Under the pieces are notes generated by a model. The model was not told the DNA's origin and did no database searches. It was given only the letters and a program-made list of their open reading frames with translations. A program made the position numbers and the translations under genes. From JACCZP01 sp050997195 (GTDB lineage Bacteria > Actinomycetota > Thermoleophilia > Solirubrobacterales > Thermoleophilaceae), in the NCBI GenBank assembly GCA_050997195.1, contig JBPCRE010000174.1, positions 1-8,098 of the forward strand: a DNA stretch of 8,098 nucleotides. The letters are read 5' to 3'. Below, piece after piece: positions 1 to 6,016 of the stretch (the first letter of the stretch is position 1; every line of letters starts with the position of its first letter).

Positions 1-390
1 CCCACGCAGGCGCACGACACCGACGCGGCGCTCGACCTCTACGCCGCCGAGCCCGTCGACCTTCCACCCGGAGGCCGCGCCAGTGTCGGCACCGGCCTCG
101 CGGTGGCCCTCGACGCCGGACAGGCGGGCCTCGTGCTCCCCCGCTCGGGCCTCGCGGCGCGCCACGGCGTGACCCTCGCCAACGCCCCGGGCCTCGTGGA
201 CCCGGGCTATCGCGGGGAGGTGCGAGTCCTGCTCCTCAACGCCGATCCGGTGGAGCCCTACCGCGTGGCCGTGGGCGATCGGATCGCCCAGCTCCTGCTC
301 GTGCGCTTCGACGCGCCGTCCGTGGAGGAGGTCGACTCGCTCGAGGACACCGCGCGCGGTGTTGGGGGCTTCGGGTCCTCGGGGCGGTGA
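1..390 (+). CDS. dut: dUTP diphosphatase (dUTPase), 5'-truncated by window edge
   Basis: This trimeric-type dUTPase hydrolyses dUTP to dUMP and pyrophosphate, keeping uracil out of DNA and supplying dUMP for thymidylate synthesis. The open frame enters from position 1, so the true start lies outside the window; 129 residues are visible and roughly 15-20 are probably missing compared with the usual 145-150. All five family motifs are present in order (visible-residue numbering): motif 1 DAALDLYA at 8-15, motif 2 PRSGLA at 47-52, motif 3 GLVDPGYRGE at 64-73 with the expected catalytic Asp67, motif 4 GDRIAQLLL at 92-100, and the glycine-rich C-terminal arm RGVGGFGSSG at 119-128. The GTG at 103 lies inside the fold, after motif 1, and is not the start. 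The gene is followed after 51 bp by an FKBP gene on the same strand. The active site looks complete. Confidence 0.97.
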   Translation, partial: PTQAHDTDAALDLYAAEPVDLPPGGRASVGTGLAVALDAGQAGLVLPRSGLAARHGVTLANAPGLVDPGYRGEVRVLLLNADPVEPYRVAVGDRIAQLLLVRFDAPSVEEVDSLEDTARGVGGFGSSGR

Positions 391-411
391 AGGGTGGAGG
401 GCCGAGGAGCC

Positions 412-426
412 GCGGCCCACGGCCGC
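412..426 (+). other. Small perfect inverted repeat between dut and the FKBP gene
   Basis: A 6-bp stem (GCGGCC / GGCCGC) with a CAC loop lies in the 51-bp gap after the dut stop and just before the FKBP ATG. There is no following T-run, so it is not a canonical intrinsic terminator. It could shape the FKBP leader or be chance, since short GC palindromes are common at this base composition. Confidence 0.2.
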
Positions 427-441
427 TACCGTCTCGAGCGC

Positions 442-822
442 ATGGCCGCAAACGAGAAGCCCCAGTTCGAGGTTCCGGCCGACCAGCCGCCGTCGTACCA
501 GCTCGAGCTCGAGGATCTAGCGGTCGGCGACGGTGACGAGGCGGCGTCCGGCCGCATCGTCGAGGTCCATTACGTCGGGGTCTCGTGGTCTTCGGGCGAG
601 CAGTTCGACGCGTCGTGGGACCGCGGCGAGACGCTCAAGTTCGGCCTCGGCAAGGGTCAGGTCATCGCGGGGTGGGACCAGGGCGTGGCGGGCATGAAGG
701 TGGGCGGGAGACGACGCATCACCATCCCCCCGAACCTGGCCTACGGGAAGCGCGGCGCGGGTGGCGTGATCGGCCCCGACGAGACCCTCGTGTTCGTCGT
801 GGACCTGATCGGCGTTCGCTAG
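442..822 (+). CDS. FKBP-type peptidyl-prolyl cis-trans isomerase
   Basis: This is a single-domain FKBP of 126 residues that catalyses cis-trans isomerisation of Xaa-Pro bonds as a folding helper. No signal peptide or lipobox is seen, so it is probably cytoplasmic. The FKBP domain covers about residues 35-126. By comparison with human FKBP12, the pocket residues can be recognised: Tyr44 (VHYVG), Phe55-Asp56 (QFDAS), Phe67, Val74-Ile75-Trp78 (GQVIAGW), Tyr101 (LAYGKRG) and Phe118 (TLVFVV). I chose the ATG at 442 because it leaves a short N-terminal tail before the domain. An in-frame GTG at 394 would add 16 low-complexity residues, and neither start has a strong Shine-Dalgarno sequence. The gene follows dut by 51 bp and precedes the next gene by 22 bp, so the three may be co-transcribed. 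Confidence 0.95.
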   Translation: MAANEKPQFEVPADQPPSYQLELEDLAVGDGDEAASGRIVEVHYVGVSWSSGEQFDASWDRGETLKFGLGKGQVIAGWDQGVAGMKVGGRRRITIPPNLAYGKRGAGGVIGPDETLVFVVDLIGVR

Positions 823-831
823 ACCCCGGAC

Positions 832-838
832 GGAGGAG
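832..838 (+). promoter_or_regulatory. Strong ribosome binding site
   Basis: GGAGGAG ends 6 bases before the ATG at 845. It is one of only two near-consensus Shine-Dalgarno sequences I can see in the window and it fixes the start of the 132-residue gene. Confidence 0.75.
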
Positions 839-844
839 AGCCGG

Positions 845-1243
845 ATGAGCGGTCGACGCCGTGACATCGCCGACCCACGTGCACTCGAGGCCTACATCCG
901 TTCGGGACTGCTGCCTCGCTTCAGTCAGCGGCTGAGGACGATCGAAGACGACCTGGCCGAGCACCGGATGCGGCTGGCCGACGCGTACGCCGAGACGCAG
1001 AGGGCGTGCCTGGGAGACGCCCCGCTGTTCGAGGAGCGCTGGCGCGCCGCGGCCAACGCGTGGGACTTCGACGCCGTGAACGAGCTCATCCTCCAGCACA
1101 ACGAGTACTACCCGATCGAGCGCAACCTGCCGGTGAACCCCCGGACGGGTGACTACGTGACCCCCGCCGGGCGCCCCTACTGGCGTGTGCCCGCGGGGCC
1201 GGAGTGGATCCTCGAGCAGTTCCCGGCCGTGCTCGTGGCCTAG
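845..1243 (+). CDS. Hypothetical protein, 132 aa
   Basis: I do not recognise the family. The ATG has a strong Shine-Dalgarno sequence at the right distance, and codon use matches neighbouring genes, so the gene is very likely real. Residues about 10-55 look like charged amphipathic helices rich in Arg, Glu and Leu. Residues about 60-92 are aromatic-rich (LFEERW, NAWDFDAVNE, HNEYYPIE). The C-terminal third (95-127) has a compact Pro/Gly/aromatic signature, PVNPRTGDYV followed by GRPYWRVPAGPEWILEQFP, which looks like a small conserved domain. There is one cysteine (Cys55). No signal peptide or membrane segment is visible, so it is probably a soluble cytoplasmic protein. It lies 22 bp after the FKBP gene on the same strand. 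Its stop codon shares the palindrome CTAG with the stop of the convergent metalloprotease gene. Confidence 0.85.
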   Translation: MSGRRRDIADPRALEAYIRSGLLPRFSQRLRTIEDDLAEHRMRLADAYAETQRACLGDAPLFEERWRAAANAWDFDAVNELILQHNEYYPIERNLPVNPRTGDYVTPAGRPYWRVPAGPEWILEQFPAVLVA

Positions 1244-2250
1244 CGGGGCCCTCCGCGGATCCAGTCGCTCAGCCGGTCCCCGGCGGTGCTCATGCTCTCG
1301 CCGGCCTCGCCGAGGATGGAACGGAAGCGCGCGGTATAGAAGTCCGTGGCGTCGCCGGCCTCGGCGCGCGGGTCCACGTCTTGATCGCGGGTGCGGTACT
1401 CCCCGCCGATGATGCGGTCGTAGGCCCCGGTCTGGACCCACTCCATGACCTCCTGGGTCCGGCGCACCGGGAGCGCGTGGGTGAGCTGGCTGTTGCGGAA
1501 GAAGCGGGCAAAGCGATCGAACGCGTCCCCGCTCTGGCGGTACTCGATCGACTGACGCATGTAGGCGTCGAGCGAGAGGTCTTTCGACGGACGCCCGGCC
1601 GCGATCGCCATCAGCGTTCGGCACACCACGAGGGGATCGCGCACCACCAGGGTGGCCGCACGGTCGCAGGAGAGCTCGGCGGCGCGCGACCACTCGAGCA
1701 GCGCCGAGCGCACGGCCAGGAGCGGCAGCGTGCCGATCAGCGGCAGACGCACGGCCTCGCCGAGGGCCATCAGCACCATGAGCGCGGTGCGGTAGAGCAC
1801 GTGGTCGGAGAGGATGTGGCCCATCTCGTGCGCGAGCACGGTCTTCAGCTCGTCGGGGTCGAGAAGGGCCACGAGGCCGGAGTTGACGACCACCACCGGC
1901 TTGCCCGCGCCGATCGCGCCCGCGTTGGCGAACGGCATCTGCGTGAGGTAGAGGTCGTAGCGATCGGGCATGTCGAGCGTTCGCGCGGCCTCGTCGAAGG
2001 CCGCCCACACGTCGGGCAGCTGGTCCGGGCCGACCTTGATGGCGTTGCCGAGGAGCATGTCCCGGAACGCACGCTCGTAGCCGAACTCGATGAGCTTGCG
2101 CACCACCGTCTCCATCATGGGAATGGCGTGGAGGGCGGCGGTGGCCGCGCGGTCGGCGGGGTGCTCGTACGCCTTCGGGGAGATGCCCACCAGCGTGTGA
2201 CGGATCGGTGAGGTCTCCGCCACGGTCGAGACAAGTTGTAGCGGAGTCAC
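1240..2250 (-). CDS. M48-family zinc metallopeptidase
   Basis: This is a 336-residue protein with the gluzincin-type signature of M48 peptidases (Ste24/HtpX-like). HEMGH at residues 141-145 supplies two zinc-binding histidines and the catalytic Glu142. Downstream, AAELSCDRAA (191-200) supplies the likely third ligand Glu192 and the family Asp196. Residues about 153-182 are hydrophobic between these motifs, as in many M48 proteins, and may be membrane-embedded. No N-terminal signal or multi-span region is seen. The C-terminal 60 residues are charged and probably helical. I chose the GTG at 2250 because it overlaps the gatD stop in a GTGA. The frame stays open upstream to an earlier start at 2358, but that extension is Arg/Pro-rich shadow sequence over gatD. 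It is the last gene of the block. M48 proteases typically act in membrane protein quality control; the substrate here is unknown. Confidence 0.93.
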   Translation of the reverse strand: MTPLQLVSTVAETSPIRHTLVGISPKAYEHPADRAATAALHAIPMMETVVRKLIEFGYERAFRDMLLGNAIKVGPDQLPDVWAAFDEAARTLDMPDRYDLYLTQMPFANAGAIGAGKPVVVVNSGLVALLDPDELKTVLAHEMGHILSDHVLYRTALMVLMALGEAVRLPLIGTLPLLAVRSALLEWSRAAELSCDRAATLVVRDPLVVCRTLMAIAAGRPSKDLSLDAYMRQSIEYRQSGDAFDRFARFFRNSQLTHALPVRRTQEVMEWVQTGAYDRIIGGEYRTRDQDVDPRAEAGDATDFYTARFRSILGEAGESMSTAGDRLSDWIRGGPR

Positions 2251-2972
2251 AGGCCCGCCGCTCGACGCGCGCTCGCGTGGGCGGCCTCCTCGAGGCGGTC
2301 GTCGAGCGGGGCGAGCTCGACGTCGAGGGCCAGCTCGATCAGGTGGTCGGCCAGCCACGCGTTCTTGGGCAGGAGCGGACCGTGGAGGTAGGTGCCGATC
2401 GCGTTGCGCACGCGCACCCCTTCCGTGCCGTCCGCGCCGTTGTTGCCGTGGCCACGGACCACGCGCCCCAGGGCCTCGGCGCCCGGCCCGAGGTAGGTGC
2501 GCCCTCCGTGGTTCTCGAAGCCGGCGATCACGCGCGGGCCGGTGCCGAGATCGGCCTCGATGGCGCAGTTGCCGATCAGCCGGGGGCCCTCCTCGCGCAC
2601 GGTGCGCAGCTCCGCGAGCCCGATGCCCGGCACGTGCTCCTCACCGAGCTCGTAGCTCGTCCCGAGGAGCTGATACCCACCGCAGACCGCGAGCAGCGGC
2701 GCGCCGCGCTCGGTGGCCGCGAGGATGGCCTCGCGCTTGGTCTCGACCAGGTCGTGGGCCACCGCCACCTGGTCGCGGTCCTGGCCTCCACCGATGTAGA
2801 GGAGATCGTGGGCGTCGGGGTCGAGGTGCTCGCCGAGACTCGAGGCCGCCAGCTCGAAGCCGATGCCGCGCCACTCGCAGCGCGCGCGCAGCACCGCGAT
2901 GTTGCCGCGGTCGGCGTAGATGTTCATGAGATCGGGGTAGAGCGCGCACAGGCGCAGCACCGGCGCCGTCAC
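2247..2972 (-). CDS. gatD: Lipid II isoglutaminyl synthase, glutamine amidotransferase subunit GatD
   Basis: GatD is a class I (CobB/CobQ-like) glutaminase that releases ammonia from glutamine and passes it to MurT, which amidates the D-Glu of the lipid II stem peptide. The protein has 241 residues, the usual size. The N-terminus (LYPDLMNIYADRGN, 11-24) is characteristic of the family. Nucleophile Cys97 lies in LLAVCGGYQLLG, and the catalytic His197 in GTYLHGPLLPKN; these match the spacing of Cys94 and His189 in Staphylococcus aureus GatD. GFENHGGRTY (151-160) is also typical. There is no fused synthetase domain, consistent with a separate MurT partner. The GTG start at 2972 overlaps the methyltransferase stop (GTGA), with a GAGG at 2980-2983 suitably placed upstream. 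The stop overlaps the metalloprotease start in the same way. It is unusual that murT is not the immediate neighbour. Confidence 0.96.
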   Translation of the reverse strand: MTAPVLRLCALYPDLMNIYADRGNIAVLRARCEWRGIGFELAASSLGEHLDPDAHDLLYIGGGQDRDQVAVAHDLVETKREAILAATERGAPLLAVCGGYQLLGTSYELGEEHVPGIGLAELRTVREEGPRLIGNCAIEADLGTGPRVIAGFENHGGRTYLGPGAEALGRVVRGHGNNGADGTEGVRVRNAIGTYLHGPLLPKNAWLADHLIELALDVELAPLDDRLEEAAHASARRAAGL

Positions 2973-3730
2973 GCTGCGGCCTCGAGCAGCACGATCGTCG
3001 AGCCCACGTAGCTCGGCGTCTCGGGCACCTGCCGCGCCGGAAGCGACCGATAGCTCTGCTCGCGCCCCTCGGCCTCGAGCTCCTCGGCGGCCACCAGGTC
3101 GAGCACGATGGAGTCCACGCTCTCCGAGAGCTCCCCCGTGGGAGACACGGCCTGGCGCAGGCGATCGATCCTCACGCCGTCCGCCGCCATCCGTACCGAC
3201 ACCGGCGTGCTCGAGAACACCCAGCCCTCCTCCTCCCTGATGTCGGGGAGAGGCGGCGCGGCCTCGCCGGGCGCTACCCCCTCGAGGGGGTCGGCAAGGG
3301 CCACGGCGAGGAGCCCTCCAGGCTCGAGGTGGCCTCGCACCGCCGCGAGGGCCGCGGCGCGGCCGGAGTGCCCGCCGAGGAGCTGAAACACCTGCATGGG
3401 CGCCACGGCCAGCGGAAAGGCACGTCCGGGCACCGACAGCGAGCGGACGTCGGCGGCGAGGGACTCGGCGGGCAGCCCGCGCGCGGACGCCCGTTCGGAG
3501 AGAGCCCGGGCGAGCGCCGGGTCGGCGTCCACGCCCGTGACCCGGTGACCCTGTTCGGCGAGATCGAGCGCGACTCGGCCCGTGCCGCATCCGAGGTCGA
3601 GCACCGGTCCTCCGTGCTCGGCCGCGAGCTCGCGCCACAGCTCGAGGTCGGCGGCGTAGGTCGCGCACTCCACGTCGTGCCAGGTCACCGCATCGTGCGG
3701 CGAGCCCTGCGCCGGCACCGGCCGGCTCAC
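2969..3730 (-). CDS. Class I SAM-dependent methyltransferase, inserted between murT and gatD
   Basis: This 253-residue Rossmann-fold methyltransferase carries motif I VLDLGCGTGR (43-52), the acidic end of strand beta-2 GVDAD (66-70), a motif II-like region around AADVRSLSV (92-100), and motif III-like HLEPGGLLAVAL (134-145). The N-terminus HDAVTWHDVECATYAADLELW (about 12-32) resembles the lid of small-molecule methyltransferases. The C-terminal part (165-250) has mixed strands rather than a known substrate domain. The substrate cannot be read from sequence. The GTG at 3730 overlaps the murT stop as GTGA and a GGTGG lies five bases upstream; another in-frame GTG at 3739 is an alternative. Its stop overlaps the gatD start. 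Being locked between the two subunits of the lipid II amidation enzyme suggests, as inference only, a cell-wall precursor or envelope role. Confidence 0.9.
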   Translation of the reverse strand: MSRPVPAQGSPHDAVTWHDVECATYAADLELWRELAAEHGGPVLDLGCGTGRVALDLAEQGHRVTGVDADPALARALSERASARGLPAESLAADVRSLSVPGRAFPLAVAPMQVFQLLGGHSGRAAALAAVRGHLEPGGLLAVALADPLEGVAPGEAAPPLPDIREEEGWVFSSTPVSVRMAADGVRIDRLRQAVSPTGELSESVDSIVLDLVAAEELEAEGREQSYRSLPARQVPETPSYVGSTIVLLEAAA

Positions 3731-5085
3731 GCCGACCACCGCGGAGCGGCGCCGCGCTCGGACAGCAGGTCGCGGAGCTCGATGAGCGCCGTGTAGGTGG
3801 GGAGGGCATACAGCGGCGCGCCGGCGCCGGTGTCGGCCAGCGCGGCGTCGAGCGAGCGGCCCACGTCGCGCTCCACGAGAGGCTCGGGCGCCACTCCGGC
3901 GTACTTCAGCCGGAGCGCCATCTCCTCCGCCCGCGTGCCCGAGCAGGTGACCCGGCGCACCCGCCCCGCGAGGATCTCGAAGTCGGCGTCCCACACCCAG
4001 GAGACGTCGCGGCCGTCGGCGATGCGGTCGTTCAGCGCCAGCCAGAGGTCGAGCTCGCCCTCCTCGAGCAGCAGGGTGCGCAGGACCTCGTTGGCGCCGG
4101 CCGGGTTCTTGACGAGGAGGATGGCGAGGTCGCGATCGCCCACGCGCACGCGCTCGGTGCGCCCGAAGGCGGCCGAGACGGTCTCGAGGCCCTCGCGAAC
4201 GTGCTCGAGCGTGGCTCCGAGCTCGAGGGCCACCGCCGCCGCCGAGAGCGCGTTGTAGACGTTGTAGACGCCGGGCAGGGGGTAGGTCACCGAGATGGAG
4301 CCCTGTGGGGTGTCGAGCTCGATGCGCGAGCCGGACATCCCGAGCAGCTCGACCGACCGGGCGGCCACCGCCGGGCGCGGGCGCTCGCGGCCGCAGTTGG
4401 GGCAGCGGTAGCGGCCGAGGTGAGCGAGGAACGCCGCCTCGTAGGTGTAGGCGTGCCCGCAGTTGCGGCATCTCTTCGAGTCGGCGGCGTGCTGGAGCCC
4501 GGGGAGGGCGAGGGAGTCGTCCTCGACCCCGAAGTAGGTCACGCCCTCGCGGCCCCGGCCGAGGTCGGCGATGAGCGGATCGTCGGCGTTCAGCACGAGC
4601 GCGGTCTCGGGAGGACGGCTCGCCACCATCTCGGCCCAGCGCTCGGCGACGATCTCGAGCTCGCCGTAGCGGTCGAGCTGGTCGCGGAAGAGGTTCGAGA
4701 GGAGGAGGGCACGGGGCTCGAGCTGTCGGGCCACCTCCGGCAGCCACGCCTCGTCGACCTCGAAGAGACCGAGCTCGTCCCGGTCGCGCCCCGCGTCGAG
4801 CAGGGCGGTGGTCACTCCCCAGTGCATGTTCGAGCCCGCGCGGTTGTGCACGAGCGGGCGCCCCGCGCGGCGGAGGATCCCGGCCAGAAGCGAGGCCGTG
4901 GTGGTCTTGCCGTTGGTGGCGGACACGAGCACCGAGCCGCCGCCGAGTCGGGCGCCCAGCCGGGCGACCGCTGTGGGCTCGAGACGCAGCAGCACGCGCC
5001 CGGGGGCGGTCGTGCCGCCCCGACCGAGGCGGCGCGTCAGCGCCCGAGCCGGCCGGGCGAGTAGGACCTTTGCGCGAAACGCCAC
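3727..5085 (-). CDS. murT: Lipid II isoglutaminyl synthase, Mur ligase-like subunit MurT
   Basis: MurT is the ATP-dependent ligase-like subunit that, with GatD, converts D-Glu to D-isoglutamine in the lipid II stem peptide. The protein has 452 residues, normal for the family. The Mur ligase P-loop ATNGKTTT is at 56-63, followed by VHNRAGSNMHWG (79-90) and FEVDEAWLPEV (108-118). The four-cysteine zinc ribbon that distinguishes MurT from other Mur ligases is complete: Cys206/Cys209 (CRNCG) and Cys228/Cys231 (CPNCG). The C-terminal DUF1727 domain contains ALNDRIADGRDVSWVWDADFE (350-370); one of its aspartates (Asp360 or Asp366) should complete the GatD catalytic triad. The GTG start at 5085 directly follows the lipid kinase stop (TAGGTG, zero gap), implying coupled translation. 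The stop overlaps the methyltransferase start. All key residues appear intact. Confidence 0.97.
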   Translation of the reverse strand: MAFRAKVLLARPARALTRRLGRGGTTAPGRVLLRLEPTAVARLGARLGGGSVLVSATNGKTTTASLLAGILRRAGRPLVHNRAGSNMHWGVTTALLDAGRDRDELGLFEVDEAWLPEVARQLEPRALLLSNLFRDQLDRYGELEIVAERWAEMVASRPPETALVLNADDPLIADLGRGREGVTYFGVEDDSLALPGLQHAADSKRCRNCGHAYTYEAAFLAHLGRYRCPNCGRERPRPAVAARSVELLGMSGSRIELDTPQGSISVTYPLPGVYNVYNALSAAAVALELGATLEHVREGLETVSAAFGRTERVRVGDRDLAILLVKNPAGANEVLRTLLLEEGELDLWLALNDRIADGRDVSWVWDADFEILAGRVRRVTCSGTRAEEMALRLKYAGVAPEPLVERDVGRSLDAALADTGAGAPLYALPTYTALIELRDLLSERGAAPRWSA

Positions 5086-5988
5086 CTAGGCAGCCGTGCC
5101 CGCGGAGATGACGCGGAGCGTGCGCGTCTCGATCCCGATGGTGACCGGCAGCTCGGCGATGGGATCGCCGTCGGCGTAGACCCGGAAGGGCCGGTCGGCG
5201 CTCAGCTCGACTGCCGAGCCGCGAACCAGCCGCGCGGCGGGGTTGCCCTCGAGGTGGGTGCCCCGGAAGACCTTGGGCAGCCCGGAGAGGTAGCGAAGCT
5301 TCGAGTGGCGCCCGACGAGGAGCACGTCGAGGAGCCCGTCCTCGAGCTTCGCGTCGGGCATGAGCCGCATCCCTCCGCCGTAGACCCCCGAGTTGCCCAC
5401 GGCCACCGCGTAGCCGTGAACCCGGTGGCGCTCGTCGTCCACCACGGCCTCGAAGCTCGCGTGGCGCCACCCGGCGAGGGCCCTCAGGGCCGCGTAGACG
5501 TACACGGGGCCGCCGCCCACGAGGCGCGTGGCGTTGGCGATGTCCTGGACGTCGGAGTCGACGCCCACGCTCGCGATGCCGAGGAAGGGCCGCCCGTCGA
5601 CGGTGCCAACGTCCACCAGCCGCTCCTCGCCCTGGACGGCGAGGCGGGTCGCCGCGCGCGGGTCGCCAGGGATGCCAAGCGCCCGCGCGAAGTCGTTGCC
5701 TCGGCCTCCGGGCACCACCGCCAGCGCCCCGGCGGCGCCGCGCAGCGCGCCGGCCACCGGTCCCACGAAGCCATCGCCGCCCACGGCCAGCACCGTCTCT
5801 CCGGCGCCGGCGGCGGCCGAGGCCTCCTCGGCGGCGTGCTCGATCGATCGGGTCACGACCGTGCGGTGCAGGCTTCCGAGCCCGTCGAGCTCCGCCTCGA
5901 CCGCCGCGATCCGCGCCAGGGCTCGGCCCCGGGCCGCGGCGGGATTGACCAGCACCGCGAAGCGCCGAGGCGGGGCGGTCGCGCTCAC
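5086..5988 (-). CDS. Diacylglycerol kinase family lipid kinase (YegS/DagK type)
   Basis: This 300-residue protein belongs to the diacylglycerol/sphingosine kinase fold, which phosphorylates a lipid alcohol with ATP at the cytoplasmic membrane face. RFAVLVNPAAARGRA (9-23) is the family N-terminal strand and Asn-Pro motif. The nucleotide loop GGDG is at 70-73, followed by PGGRGNDFARALGIP (93-107). The second domain has LGIASVGVDSDV (136-147), GNSGVYGGGMRLMPDAKLEDGLLDV (198-222) and VYADGDPI (270-277). The usual continuation TxNE after GGDG is replaced by FVGP, and the usual Thr in the GTGND motif is Arg97. The GTG at 5988 is 28 bp after the amidotransferase stop; longer in-frame starts up to 6117 add only Arg/Ser/Pro-rich shadow sequence. 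Diacylglycerol kinase is the family name; the substrate could be diacylglycerol, undecaprenol or another lipid. Confidence 0.93.
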   Translation of the reverse strand: MSATAPPRRFAVLVNPAAARGRALARIAAVEAELDGLGSLHRTVVTRSIEHAAEEASAAAGAGETVLAVGGDGFVGPVAGALRGAAGALAVVPGGRGNDFARALGIPGDPRAATRLAVQGEERLVDVGTVDGRPFLGIASVGVDSDVQDIANATRLVGGGPVYVYAALRALAGWRHASFEAVVDDERHRVHGYAVAVGNSGVYGGGMRLMPDAKLEDGLLDVLLVGRHSKLRYLSGLPKVFRGTHLEGNPAARLVRGSAVELSADRPFRVYADGDPIAELPVTIGIETRTLRVISAGTAA

Positions 5989-6016
5989 CCGCGGCCGCGG
6001 TGCGCGCGAGGCCGCA

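Noticed and set aside
412..426. Hairpin after dut as an intrinsic terminator
   Set aside because: Six-bp stem without a T-run, in a short same-strand gap; kept only as a low-confidence inverted repeat.
719..2008. 429-residue open frame on the - strand
   Set aside because: It is Arg/Pro/Gly-rich with no family motif, overlaps two + strand genes and lies in another frame of the M48 gene. It is a high-GC shadow.
1204..2211. 335-residue open frame on the + strand, antisense to the metalloprotease
   Set aside because: His/Arg/Gly/Val-biased antisense shadow of a gene with intact HEMGH and Glu ligand motifs; no recognisable domain.
2247..3809. 520-residue frame suggesting an N-terminally extended GatD
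   Set aside because: The first part is an out-of-frame shadow of the methyltransferase. GatD has its family N-terminus right after the GTG at 2972, with a plausible GAGG upstream.
4201..5064. 287-residue open frame on the + strand within murT
   Set aside because: Antisense to murT, whose P-loop and zinc ribbon are intact; no motif of its own.
2969..5470. 833-residue continuous frame that could suggest a fusion protein ending in the methyltransferase
   Set aside because: Only the last 253 residues look like protein; the rest is Arg/Pro/Ala-rich and runs out of frame over murT and the lipid kinase gene. The GTGA overlap at 3727-3730 gives a natural start.
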